A stretch of DNA of 64,000 nucleotides, taken from positions 3,339,197 through 3,403,196 of the forward strand of contig KL647298.1 of assembly GCA_000727475.1 (NCBI GenBank). Reading direction: 5' to 3'. This DNA is from Sarcocystis neurona. Taxonomy: Eukaryota; Apicomplexa; Conoidasida; Eucoccidiorida; Sarcocystidae. Position numbers and translations under genes: made by a program. Position 1 is the stretch's first letter. The number at the start of each line of letters is the position of its first letter. The notes beneath the pieces were generated by a model. That model was given only the letters and a program-made list of their open reading frames with translations, had not been told where the DNA came from and made no database searches. This document shows, one piece after another, positions 25,000 through 35,998 of the stretch.

Positions 25000-25910
25000 A
25001 GGTTTGCAGCTTCCATTTCTTTTATGTGAGACGCATGTTGGTCGTGTGCGAGGCGTTTCGTGTGTTGCTGTGTGTCTGTGGAAGCAGCAACTGGCAGCGG
25101 CGTTCGACTGCTGCGCTCCCGCTTCGTTTCTTCTCGCCTGTGGGCCGCGGGGCTGGAGCAGCAACGGCAGCAGCTGCGGCACCCACAGCAGGGCGGCCCC
25201 GCCGCACGAGTCCTACGCAGTGTGCAGTCTTCTGTCCTCGCTTGGCAGCTGTGCAAGGCGGAGGGCACGCAGGGAGGCGCTGCGAACTCCCTCAACGTCT
25301 AGTTGCTGCTGCTTCGCCTCTCCAGCTGCAGAAGCCGCCTGGTCTTCTGCTGCTGTCTGTGGCTCTCTTTGTTGGTCTTCTCTCCCGTGGCGCACACGGC
25401 AGCAGCAGAAACACGCGCGTCTCCGCGCAGCTGCCCGCAGCAGTCTTCGCCGTCTCCGTCTCTCTATTCGTGGACTTCCCGGCGCTGCCTGGTGGGACGC
25501 CCCTAGGCAGTCTTGCTGCTGCTGCTCTTTTCGCATTCGTCACTGCTGCAGAAGCTGACTGCTGCGCGGCCTCTTCCACGCACCTGCGCTGTCGTGTCGC
25601 CTCCTCCGGTGCGTTTCTCCTGCTGCTGTTTCTGCTGCTGCTTCGCGCCCCCTGCGTCGGCTGCTGCCGTGCTGCAGGCCGCCTCGTTTTTCTCTGCCGC
25701 AGCGGCTCTCTCACGTGTTGCGGCACCGCGTCTTCGTCAGCCGTCGCCGTCTGCATGCCCACGCACTCTGGCAGACTCGCCTGCCCTGCATCTGTGTGGA
25801 CGCCTGCCCGCTGGTCCCCTGCGTCTACACGAAAGTTCGTCCGTAGGTCTTCACGTATGCGCAGATGTATGTCTCTCTGTTACAAACGGAAAAGTGAATT
25901 TTCTTCTTCT
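25000..25910. other. CTG/CAG-rich coding-like segment, strand unresolved
   Basis: Long frames are open on both strands. The minus strand reads as Ala/Gln/Arg-rich disordered protein typical of coccidian genes, including LDVEGVRSASLRALRLAQLP followed by SEDRRLHT and a GTAGGA donor near 25226. The plus strand reads as Leu/Cys/Ser-rich, which is what CTG and TCT triplets give. I favour the minus strand, consistent with the exon candidates on either side, but cannot define exons. Confidence 0.3.
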
Positions 25911-26459
25911 CAATTGAAGGACAGCAGCCTCTCTTCCCCTGCTTTGTTGTCTTTTTGTGGGGTCTTGGGCCTTTCCTTCACGAACGCCATTTCTACTCCT
26001 CGCGCGTCTCAGTCTGAAAGGAGACACCTGCGTCAACTTCCCTTCCCGTGTCTCCGTCTCCCCGTCTCTCGCCTCTTCGTGTCTCCGATTGTCGTCCTCT
26101 ATTTATGTCTCTCTATATGGACCTGCATTTACCAGTGTGGTGTATACATGAGTGTGTCTATATTAGGATGTGTGTAGATGCCGCCGAAGCAGGAGCAGCA
26201 GCACGCCCGTTGTACGCGACTCCCCGCGCATGCAGTGCGCCGCTGCGCGTGATCTTTCTGTCGAACTGCGTCTTGCGTGGGTCACCGCATGCATCAGGGG
26301 AGAGCCCTGGTAATTTGTGGAGGAAGAGGGACGTTTTTTTGCGCCCTGCCTGGGAAGAGGCGGCCGCTGCTGCATGCGCACGTGGCGCCCGCGGCACCCA
26401 ACGTGACACATGCAGACGCATCCATTAATTTCGACCGTTTCTCTCTCTGTATCTCTGGC

Positions 26460-26770
26460 TCCGAACACCGGTGCATGCATCTGCGTCGTCTCTCTACGTG
26501 CGTTTGCATCGGCTGTGGCTCTCTCTCTGCATGCATTTGCTTGGGGTGCATGTGTCTGTCTGCATGCGCGTCGGCTGTATGTCTCTTCGTGAAATCGCCT
26601 CGGCCGTATCTGTGTGTCTGCGTGCATGCGCGTCGGCTGTATGGATCTGTCCGCATGCATTTCTGTAGGCCCTGGGTGTGTCTGCATGCAACTCTGTGCG
26701 GGCCCTGTCTCTGTCCGCATGCATTTCTGTCGGCTCTGCGGCTGTCTGCATGCGTGTGCATGTACAACGA
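26460..26770. repeat. TGCATGC-containing imperfect repeat
   Basis: About ten imperfect units of 25-35 bases share CTGTC(T/C)GCATGCAT followed by a CGGCTCTG or CGGCTGTAT type end. TGCATGC is a known cis-element in coccidian promoters; here it is part of a local repeat. Confidence 0.7.
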
Positions 26771-26861
26771 GTCTAGCTATACGCATGCGCCCTGTAGAAT
26801 TTCACCGACGGGAAGGGCAGCAGCAGCAGTGTGGACGTGGGCTTTTTCTGTTCCTGTACAT

Positions 26862-26937
26862 TCACGAATATCCGTACTTGAAGAGGCGAAGGGACATTCT
26901 CCACAGGTTGACGTCGCCTTCCTCGTGCCAGGGCTTC
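26862..26937 (-). CDS. Candidate minus-strand exon
   Basis: After the acceptor CGTGCGTCGCAG the minus strand reads KPWHEEGDVNLWRMSLRLFK then YGYS and a TGA. A possible GTACGG donor lies within the last codons, so it may be an internal exon instead of a terminal one. The composition looks like folded protein and not repeat translation. No family is recognised, and two other frames over the same bases are open. Confidence 0.3.
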
Positions 26938-26999
26938 CTGCGACGCACGAGCATGGAGACGCATGCGTGAATTAGATTCCTCCCTTCGGGGTCCTCTCA

Positions 27000-27960
27000 T
27001 GTGGCAGTAGGCGTGCATGCGCGTAGCACTGCATGCGTGTGCGAACTTGTGTCTTTGCATGCAGGTCCATATAAGCAGCAGCAGACAGAGACAGAGACGG
27101 AGACAGGCCTGAGGGCGGTGGTGGCTGCGGCAGCAGGGAGCAGCGAAGAGGACTGAGGCGGCGTCTTGGCCTTCTGCGAGCGCATGCGCTGTTGCATTGC
27201 AGAGCAGATGCATGAGACACGAAGGCTGCTGCGTGGAGGGGAGCGAGTAGCTGTTTTTGTGTGCAGCACTCTCGGTTTGCCCCGTCTCTCCTGCGCTGCT
27301 GCTGCTGCACCTGTGGCCGTTCGCCGCACTGCCGCTGCTGCTGCGTGAGCGGGACGTCTTCTTTGTTGCTGTTGCTGCTGCTACCGTCTCCCGACAACGG
27401 CGGCAATACGTGGTGCAGCACCTCCTGCGTCTTCGGTGGACGGAAGTCGCTGCTGCAACTTCTGGGAGAAATCTCTGCTGCCGCTGCGCTGCTGCTGCTG
27501 CTTTACCTCTTACACTCCTGCTGCTGCCTCAAAGCAAGGAGCAGCGCAGCAAAAAACGTGACGCCGGTGCGCTGTTGCTGGCAGCTGCTGCTGCTCCTGG
27601 TGCAGGTCTCTGTTGCTGCTTTATCGCAGACAAGACGCTGCTGGTGCGACTGCGAAAGTGAGACGTTGAGACGGAAGTTGCTGCTTCTTCTCCTTGCGTA
27701 GCAGCAGATCAAAACGCGCACCTGCACCGCCCCACCCGTCTGTTTGCCTCTTCTTGTTGTTCTTTCCTGCACATTTTTTGATTCATCTCCCCTCGACTGT
27801 TTCACTTATTCGTCTAATTTTGAATCTGCTGCTCCGTCTCTCTCCCGGGGAATCGCTTGGTGATTCTGCAGCAGTTACTGCTGCTGCTGCTGCACAGACG
27901 CAGCGTACGAGCTGCTGCGGCAACTTCCGTCTCCGGCAGACAAAGCAGCAGCAAAGCAGC
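27000..27960. other. CTG/CAG-rich coding-like segment, strand unresolved
   Basis: Minus-strand frames read as Gln/Ser/Asn-rich disordered sequence with charged parts (for example DGSSSNSNKEDVPLTQQQRQ near 27370). Plus-strand frames read as Leu/Ala/Cys-rich. No exon borders could be fixed. Confidence 0.3.
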
Positions 27961-28199
27961 CATTTCCACAAGGAAAACAAATCGAGAAGGAAGACAAAGC
28001 ATTTCTACGAACGCTTCTCTCCATATAAACCAAGGTCCTCCCTATATACATGTATACACTTATCCCTACGAGCATTTACCTTATATATACTATACATATA
28101 TGTATATAGGGAGAGAGACGTGTGTATATATATACGTATGTATTAACGCATATATATGTGTGTGGCAAGTTGGCTTTTGGTTTCTTTTTTGCTGCGGCC

Positions 28200-29190
28200 T
28201 TTTTCTTCTCTTTTTTCTGTTCGGATGCCGTCCACTTCTGCTCCCTGGATCGTCTGTCTCTGGTCTGCAGCCCTCCGTCTCCGCTGCTCTGCGTCCGGGT
28301 CTCCCTGCATGCGCGCAGAACGCATGCTTCGCTTCGTTTCCTGCTCCTCGGGCGAGTTCGCCTCTCACTATTTCCCCTCCGAGCAGCAGCTTCACTGCTG
28401 TTCCCCCTCCGACTTCTTCGTTTCTCTTCGAGTGTTTTTCCGCTGCTGAGACGGCCTCTCCTCGGCCCTTCTGTTCTTCTGTTTATTGGCCTCCGTCTCC
28501 GTCTCCCTGGCCTGCTGTCTCTCTGGCCATTTGGGGTCTCTTCGGCGCTCCTCTGCGCCTCTTCGCTGCTGCTCGCCGTCTCCTCCCCCGTCTCTCTTCT
28601 CGTCTCCCTCCTGCTGCTGCTGCTCCTTCAACCACTTCTCGCTATTATTCTCCGTCCTTTTCTTGGCTGATCGCCCCCCTGCCGATCTCCAGCGAACCCA
28701 CGAGTCTCCTCTGCGTCTCCCTCTTCCTCTTCACTCGTCGCCGTCTCCCTTTTCCTCCTCCCCACACCCCCGTCTCCGTCTCCCCCCCCCCTCGACGCCG
28801 TCTCCCCCGTCGCTTCCCCGTCGCCCCTTCGTGCGTCTCCGTCGCCGTCTCCGCTGCCACGACCCCTCCGCGCGCCTTCCTCCTCACCTCCGCTTCTCCG
28901 TCGCTGCCGTCTCGTCTCCTGCGTGGTGCTCTTCTCCCCAACTTCGTCCTCCCGTCTCGCGTCGTCTCACCTGCGTCTCCCCCGCGGGCTCCTCTTCTTC
29001 TGCGTCGCCTCCTCCTCGTCCGGCCCTCGCCTGCAACATTTTCTTCGCTTCTTCGCGGTACTGCGCTTCCTCTCCGCTGCTGTTTCGGGCGCATCGTTCG
29101 CAGCCTCGCGGGGCCGGTCGTCGGCTGCGTCTCCTCCGTCTCGCCGTCCTCCCTTCGTCGGGTCGTCTCTCAGCAGGTGGCGCTGCCTCG
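28200..29190 (+). other. Pyrimidine-rich leader of the membrane-protein gene
   Basis: Nearly 1 kb in which the plus strand is strongly C/T-rich with recurring CGTCTCC. A plus frame is open from 28486 into the downstream gene but contains no ATG before 29191 and translates to Ser/Pro/Leu/Arg repeats. It is more likely 5' untranslated or promoter sequence than coding. A TCTCAGCAG acceptor ends at 29177, so a spliced leader exon upstream is possible. Confidence 0.5.
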
Positions 29191-30270
29191 ATGAGTGCGT
29201 CGGGCGAGTCCCCGACGTTCGCCCGGGTTTTCTCAGGAGCGAACGACGCCCCCCGCTGGTCCTTCCAAGTCTACAACTGCTTCACGCTGCTGCTGAGTTG
29301 CATCATTCTGTGCTGCGTGTGTGTGATGCACGAGATGTCTCGAACGGCGTCTGTGCTGCCGCATGCGTTTCGCATGCTGCGGCTTCACCGCCGACGGCTG
29401 TACTGCTTCGAAGTTGACATTTCGAGCGGAGCGCCGGCTCGCAAGGTGCGCATGCAGTACACCTGGGTGCTGCGGACGACGGTCCTCGTCGTCGGCTGCT
29501 ACGTGTGGCAGACCTGCGTCCTCACCTTCTGGGCGATCGACATGCAGACGGACCCGTTCGGGCGACAGAAGCTCGTGGCTGCATGCGGGACGCGGCGGGC
29601 CGACTGCTTCGGCATGCCCCACAATTACGACTTCTTCTCCGTCAACGCGAACCCCGACAACCTCTGCACGAAGTTCCCGAACTTGGCGAAGTTCTTCCGC
29701 CTGCCGCTGCCGGGCGCCAAAGACGGCGCCGCGGCCGACGGCGCAGGAGACCTGCTTCCCGACCGCCGCAGGACGCCGCTCCGCGCGCAGCAGAGAGAGC
29801 AGCAGCGCGAGTGGAGCGCCGTTGGCGTGGCGGTGGAGCCACAGGGGGCCGAGGAGCCCGCGGAGGAGGAGACGGGCTGGACGGACGCGAAGTTCCTGAA
29901 GAAATACCGCTACGTGACGTGTGCGGCCTTTGCGAGGCCGGACACCATCGCGGTGACGCAGCACCTCTGCATCGCCTTCGCGCTCGCCAACATGATCGTG
30001 ACCCTCTTCCAAGTGCTGGTCTGGCTGCTGTACCGCGCTCGCAGCAGCTGGCTGCCGCTTCTCGTGCTTCTCGTGGGCGTCGTCTTCCTCGCCGTATGGG
30101 TCGGCAGCATCTTCATCCCGCGGCTGCTGACCTTCTTCTCTTCCTGGATCAGCTACGTGATGCTGCTCTCCACGCCCGTGATTCTCTGGACGGCTCTTCT
30201 CGCCGCACACAACCTGCGGAAAATTCAACACCAAAAGCTGGAGCTCTGGAAGAAGCAAGCCAACCGGTGA
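29191..30270 (+). CDS. Multi-pass membrane protein, function unknown
   Basis: An uninterrupted 359-codon frame from the first in-frame ATG to TGA. Likely membrane segments are at residues 30-46, 92-115, 257-281, 287-309 and 314-339. Between the second and third lies a Cys-containing, probably non-cytosolic or lumenal region with the compact motif DCFGMPHNYDFFSVNANPDN (residues 138-157). An Ala/Gln/Glu-rich insertion at about 175-230 has the low complexity expected of coccidian proteins. The C-terminus is basic and Lys/Gln-rich. I do not recognise the family; it looks like a lineage-specific integral membrane protein. The final codons overlap a consensus 5' splice site (CG|GTGAGC at 30267), so the true C-terminus may be encoded by a downstream exon. 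Confidence 0.75.
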   Translation: MSASGESPTFARVFSGANDAPRWSFQVYNCFTLLLSCIILCCVCVMHEMSRTASVLPHAFRMLRLHRRRLYCFEVDISSGAPARKVRMQYTWVLRTTVLVVGCYVWQTCVLTFWAIDMQTDPFGRQKLVAACGTRRADCFGMPHNYDFFSVNANPDNLCTKFPNLAKFFRLPLPGAKDGAAADGAGDLLPDRRRTPLRAQQREQQREWSAVGVAVEPQGAEEPAEEETGWTDAKFLKKYRYVTCAAFARPDTIAVTQHLCIAFALANMIVTLFQVLVWLLYRARSSWLPLLVLLVGVVFLAVWVGSIFIPRLLTFFSSWISYVMLLSTPVILWTALLAAHNLRKIQHQKLELWKKQANR

Positions 30271-30309
30271 GCAACTCCCTCTAGAGTGGCCGCGGGGGAG
30301 GCCACGCCC

Positions 30310-30940
30310 AGCACGGAGACACGGAGACACACACACAGACACACAGACAGCGCAGGCGCAGCACCGCGAGAAACAGCACGAAAAGGAAGGGGCAGCTCCT
30401 GCAGTGGGGAAGGATGGAAGGGCCACCGAGAGACGGAGACGGAGACACGGAGAGATCACAGACGAGAAGCGAAGAAAAAGAAGCGCAGCTACACAACACA
30501 CGGAGAGGAAGACACACATGCATATATATACATATATACCTATAGGCAGCATATATATATACGTGTGCACACACGTATACACACACACATATATATACAC
30601 ATATATATACACATATATATACACATATATATACACATATATATACACATATATATACACATATATATACACACATATATACACATTTATATACACATAT
30701 ATATACACATATATATGCATATATATATACATATATACCTATAGGCAGCATATATATATATATATACGTGTACACACACGTATACACACACACAGATATA
30801 TACGCAGACATATATACACATACCTCCACACACATATACACATACATATATATACATACGTACACCGACACATATATATATATATGTATACACACATTCA
30901 TATACGCAGAGACACACATATATGTATATATAGAGACGCG
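30310..30940. repeat. GAGACGG minisatellite then ACACATATATATAC array
   Basis: 30310-30450 holds ACGGAGACGGAGACA units. 30586-30735 is a tidy tandem array of the 14-mer ACACATATATATAC. It is bracketed by two copies of a block with CTATAGGCAGCATATATATA and CACACGTATACACACACAC, at about 30540-30590 and 30738-30795. Confidence 0.85.
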
Positions 30941-31159
30941 AAGAGACAGGAGGATGGAGAGGAGAAGTTTTGTGTTTGTAAGAAGCTGCCGACGCGTCTT
31001 CAGCAAAGAAGAGAACCTGCAGGAAAGGGGGAATTCGATTTTATGTGGTCAAGCAACATGCGTCCCGCCTTCCCTTCGGTGCGGACGGCGAGCTCCTCTT
31101 CTCTCTCATCTCTTCGCGTCTCCTCTCCGTTAATTTGTCTTCCACTTCCCCGTCCGCGT

Positions 31160-32475
31160 TTCTGTCTATATATATACGTATAAGTACATACATATATACA
31201 TATATACATACACATACATACATAGATTGATATAGATATTCACATATAATACGTCCGTATATACAGAGGTATATGTGTAGAAGAATGTCGTCGTTTCTGC
31301 GTGTCTCCTTCGGTGTCTGCTTCGGCGTCTCGCCGTCTCCCCCGTCTCGTGGTCGTCGCTCTTCTGCGCTCTGCTGGGCGCCGTCTCGCTGCTTCTCTTT
31401 CTGGCTGCGGGGCAGCAGCAGCTCCGGAAAAAGGGCCGCGGGAACAGGTCCGCGAATGCCTTCATTTTCTTCCGCATGAAGTTCTCAGAGTTTTCTGTCT
31501 GCACACCCGGCTGGACACCACAAATACGGCCACTTTCGTGCTCCTGTCTCTCTATACCCGCACATATAGTCGTGTAGGTTGCAGAAGTAGATATATATAC
31601 GTTCTGTGTAGAAGAAGAGGTGAGGGCGTCCGTTCCAGGCAAAGTCCCGCCTGCACATTCCTCTATAGAGATACAGAGACACGGCCTACACCGTACCTGT
31701 CCATATGTCTATATGTATATATGCATGCACATCTATACATACGCGCATACGTGTATGCATGCAGAGAAGGACACAGGGAGATCGATTTGCAGATATATGT
31801 GCATGTTGATCTCCCCAGGCGTCTGTGTGTCTGGGTGTGTAGTAATATTTATTCGCATGTCCACACATAAATATACACACAAACACACACACATATATAT
31901 CCGTGCCCTGGACAACTCATATCCCTGCCATCCACACACATTTGATTTCCCGTCTTCATACATATACAAGCAAATCCACGTATATGTGTGTGTATGCCTA
32001 CGTATATACATCCATTCATACGTATATGCTTGACTGTTTATATGCATGTATATAGAGAGAGATACACACACACACACACACACGTGAGCAGAGAGAATAA
32101 ACATATATATGTAGAGACGTACATGCAGGCATCCACATATGTAAACCTACATACTTATACATACTTATACCCACACACATACATACATAAATATACATAT
32201 ATATATATATATATCATATACACATACATGTATACACACATGTCTCCACACGTACGTACATATATACGTACATACACACATGCATCCATACGTACATACA
32301 TGCATGTATACATATACGTACATGCCTCCACACATACATATGCACATGTACACACGTGCGTCGGTGCGTATACACCTATATGTACATATATATATGTCTA
32401 TACATACATGCATGCATGATACATTCGTACGTACATACATCCGTCCGTATATATATGTATCTACTTGGATGTTGA
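31160..32475. repeat. TATA/CATA microsatellite field with one non-repeat island
   Basis: Mostly TATATACATA and CACACATA repeats. The exception is 31265-31650, a non-repetitive island open in several frames on both strands. One plus frame has a hydrophobic run (FCALLGAVSLLLFLAAG) and NRSANAFIFFRMKFSEFSV; a minus frame reads KKMKAFADLFPRPFFRS. The plus frame at 31422-31479 is the alternative terminal exon listed separately. Confidence 0.6.
31422..31479 (+). other. Possible alternative last exon of the membrane-protein gene
   Basis: If the GTGAGC donor at 30267 is used, a pyrimidine-rich tract ending in GGCAGCAGCAG (AG at 31420-31421) is a phase-matched acceptor. It would replace the TGA at 30270 by SGKRAAGTGPRMPSFSSA and a TGA at 31477. 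This is inference from splice signals and phase only. Confidence 0.25.
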
Positions 32476-32500
32476 TATGGAAGTGTGCTCCTCCTCCTGC

Positions 32501-33027
32501 ATGCATGTACGAATTTTTTTGCTGTTTCTGTGTGATTTGTCGCCTGCTGTCTGTCGCTGTGTGCGGGTCTCCGGCAGGCCGATGGCGGAGTCCGACGACC
32601 CGGCGGTCGGCGCAGCAGTTGCCAACGCCGCAGCGCCTCTCATTTACTCCGCGTCGGTCAGCGCAACGGGACAGAGCCTTCGTTACAGGGTGAGAAGAAA
32701 AGAGAGTCATTTTCTCTGCAGAAACGTCGCTGGAGAAATTCTCTGCATGCGGCTTCCTGCGCGCCTCAAGACGTCCCCACTCCTGCATATGCGCAGCGGC
32801 CGGCACACACATGGGAAACCAACAGCGGAAAAGACGGAAAGGGGAAGATAAAAGGCCTGCATGCTCGTATGTGTGTGTGTATATCTGCGAATATGTGTGT
32901 TGATCTCCATGGAGTCGTGAAGCTCTCCAGATCCACCGCATGCATACATCTATACGTGCCTCTCTGTGTACATGTGCATGTGTGTATGTGTACGTGTATA
33001 TATAGATGTATATTTCTGTGTGTACAC

Positions 33028-33060
<33 letters not shown>

Positions 33061-35998
33061 TACAAGGATATATGTCTGTATATTTATGTGTGTCTGTAAG
33101 GGTGTCTACGTGTGTGTATGTATGTAGATAATGTAGAGTCCTGCGAACGTGTAGGTGCATTTGTCCGTCGTTTGTGTCTCGTGATCGTCCCCTGGCGGGT
33201 GAGCATTTTGCTGCTGATGACGGGGGACTACTTTCCCCTCTTTTCCCTCTGCGTGTCGGCGTCCATCTCTCTGCGCATGCAAGCGAGAGGCGCGCATGCA
33301 AGCGCACAGAAAGGGAGCAGCCGCGGGTGACTTGGTTTTTACGCTTTTCATCGGTCGACTGTCCATCCGTGTTCACTTTCTCCTGCACTTGTGCAGCTTC
33401 TCTCTCTTTTTTGAAACCTTCTGCATGCGCGGCTGCCCGACGCATGCATGCGCACAGGTGGGGGGACCGGCGCCCGAATTCGTTCCGACAGACTGCTACG
33501 TGCAACTGCCGCATTTGCTGCTCCTGTCATTTCGTGGCGCCCTCTGACGCAGTTGCTGCAGGCGTGCATGTATCTCTATCTTTTGCCGTGGAAAAGGGCG
33601 GACGAGGATTCGCAGAAGTATCTCTTCCTCTCTACGGACGCCCAGGCGCCGCCGCCGAACAATCGTCCACCACAAACAACGGCGGGCACACATTTCTACC
33701 ACGCGAGACGTCGACGTGCTTCTCCGTCTCTGCATGCATATGCATGCACATATCTGTGAACGGCGGGCTTCTTTATGAACGCCTAGATATCTATATCTAT
33801 ACGTATACAAATATGTAATAAGTCAGTCCTGTGCATGCTTCTGTATGAATGCCTGCATGTCTAGATATATATATGTGTGTAAGAATGAAGGGGAACATGT
33901 ACATGCTTCTGTGTGACGAATGCCTACAGAACTATATCTATACCCATATATGTATAGATATGTGTATAGGTACGTAAGGCAGTCCCATACATGCTTCTGT
34001 GTGAATGTCTACGTATGAGTATGTGTATATATATAGGTAAATAAGTACATAGTCGTATCCATGCTTCTGTGTGAATCCATACGTATATGTAGATAGATAG
34101 AGAAGTATATATGTGTATATACGGGAGTCGAATGCATGCGTCGGAGTGTGTGCCTACATATACAGATGCGGCGGCAGCAGGTGTATATATAGGTGTTCAT
34201 ATTTAGTAGACGCAGCCAGCGGCAGCAGCAGCAGTTTTTCCTCTCGACGAAGCTGCGAGGTGCATGCGTCTCGACGTGCGAGAGCTCTTGTGTTGTATTG
34301 CTGCCTCGGCCTTGGGGTCCTGCATGCGTCGTCGGCCGTACATATATATACATGGAGAGACAAACAGACAGAAAAAGAGGGAGAAATAGGATATAAATTC
34401 AGATATAAAGAAAGATATATGTAGAGAGCGAGGAGAGATAGAAACGTACAAATATGCATGTATGTGTACGACGTTAATTTAGAGAGATAGGGATGTAGGG
34501 ACGTATATACGGAGAGGGATATAGACATGTATATATATGTACGTGCTCGACGTTGAGGAGCGCAGATGCTGGCTGGCTGCAGGCGAGAAGATTCTGCGTT
34601 GGTCTGCTGGTCTGCATGCAGACTTATGAAATTCTGCGTGGTGTCTGTGCATGCCTGCTGTCGGTGCGGACATGCGCATGCGCCGCTGTCTTTTCTGTCT
34701 GTGAGGAACAAGTTGCATGCATGCGCATTACGTGGGCCCGAAGAGCGTCTCCATCGCACCTGCCTCTTCTTTTTTTCCGCCCGCTGCTTTTGTGTCGATC
34801 GCGTCCCCTCGCAGAAGTTCCGTCGAGACGTGATGTAAAAAACATTCCGGCAGAAGCGTCGGTGATCGCACGAGCAAATGACGTGGACTTGACGTGTTCC
34901 TGCTGTGCATGCGTCTCGACACTGCACGCGTGCTGCTTCCCTGCGATGCATGCACACATCCTTTTAGCTGCATGCATGCGCACTGTCTCGATCGCATGCA
35001 TGCCTTATCACCCCTGCGTGCCTGTACACTGCGTAAGTGTGGGGCGGGCGTGGGCACGCATAGCGAATGCACGGGCGTTTCGCATGCATTGTGGGCTTTG
35101 TGCGTGCGCTGTGGGCTTGCTGCATGCCTTCTGCATGCGTTGTGAACTCTCTGCATGCGTTGCGGGCTGTTCGCATGCGTGGGCTTCTTGCTTGCATTGC
35201 GGGCTTGCTGCGTGTGTGGGCCCTTCGCATGCGCGGGCCTTTCGCATGCTTGGGCTTCTTGCGTGCGTTGTGGGCTTTTTGCATGCATTTTGCATGTGTG
35301 GGTTGCAGGATAAGTTGGGTGCGGAGAGGGACTTGGTCCCCGCGAATATTTTAACGGGAGTTAATCCCTTCAGCAAATTTTCGCTGGGACGTCCAGCCCT
35401 GAGTCCGTTCCTCGGACGCTTTCAGCCTCAGCAGCAGCGCCGGGAAGTCGGAGCAGCAGCAGCAGGAGCCGGGGGAGAGCCGCAGTCCTTTTTTCCAGAG
35501 GGCACCCAAAATGCGCTGCAGACAGGCACGTCGGATTCGTTTTCTCCGACGACCGCAGCGGGAATGCATGCCTTTTCAGCAGGAACGGTCGGCGCAAGTG
35601 CAGTAGCACCCGCAGCAGCCGTGCAGCAGCAACAGCAGCAGCCACCTCCCGTGCCGCCGCGTACGCAGAGTGCAGCGCCTGTGTGGCCTGGGGAACGCCC
35701 GGGGCCCGCTGCAGCAGCAGCAGCAGGAGCAGCAGCAGACGCCAGAGAAGCTCGAGCCGCAGCGGCAGGCTTGGCGCCGGCGTGGAGGCAGGGGGATAAA
35801 GCGGCGGAAGAAAAAGTGGCAGGGGGAGCCGCAGCTGTAGGAGAGGAATCAGCAACAGCAGCAGCAAGAGGAAGAGCAGCAGCAGCAGCAGGAGTGCGGG
35901 GGGAAGGGGGGACGGCGTCGACAGCCGAAGGTGGGACAGCCGGCCGGGTTTCTCCTCTTTCGAACGAAGGAGCGGTCTCTGACGCACATCGGAAATAA
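32501..35998 (+). CDS. Four-exon gene, function unknown
   Basis: Exons 32501-32689, 33458-33533, 34815-34882 and 35309-35998 join in one frame (1,023 nt, 340 residues), with donors GTGAGA, GTGGCG, GTGGAC and acceptors CACAG, CGCAG, TGCAG. Recognisable landmarks are DDPAVGAAVANAAAPLIYSA (exon 1), GGPAPEFVPTDCYVQLP (exon 2), RRDVKNIPAEASVIARAND (exon 3) and LVPANILTGVNPFSKFSLG (exon 4). Exon 4 then becomes a long Ala/Gln/Gly/Pro-rich tail and stops at TAA. If translation starts at 32501 the N-terminus MHVRIFLLFLCDLSPAVC resembles a signal peptide. However, the same bases look like a polypyrimidine tract before an acceptor at 32577, so the start could instead be 32582 or an upstream exon. The second and third donors are weak. 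A frame at 33117-33200 (GAFVRRLCLVIVPWR then GTGAGC) may be an extra exon. No family assigned. Confidence 0.5.
33765..34095. repeat. Tandem repeat, unit about 70-88 bp
   Basis: Five imperfect copies share CATGCTTCTGTGTGAATG(C/T)CT, with CTTCTG-type cores at 33768, 33838, 33906, 33994 and 34064, each followed by TATATA microsatellite. The array lies in an intron of the 32.5-36.0 kb gene. Confidence 0.75.
35060..35305. repeat. TGCATGC minisatellite abutting a splice acceptor
   Basis: About twelve imperfect units of roughly 19-20 bases of the form GCATGCGTTGTGGGCTT. The array ends only a few bases before the acceptor GGGTTGCAG of exon 4 of the 32.5-36.0 kb gene, so the repeat supplies that intron's 3' end. 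Confidence 0.8.

Noticed and set aside
24423..26177. 584-codon plus-strand open frame
   Set aside because: Begins in translated TATA/TGTG microsatellite and continues as Leu/Cys/Ser translation of CTG and TCT triplets. The minus strand is more protein-like in parts.
31277..31560. Plus-strand NAFIFFRMKFSEFSV string resembling an HMG or MAT-alpha box
   Set aside because: Only a few residues match, the island is open in several frames, and no flanking domain residues follow.
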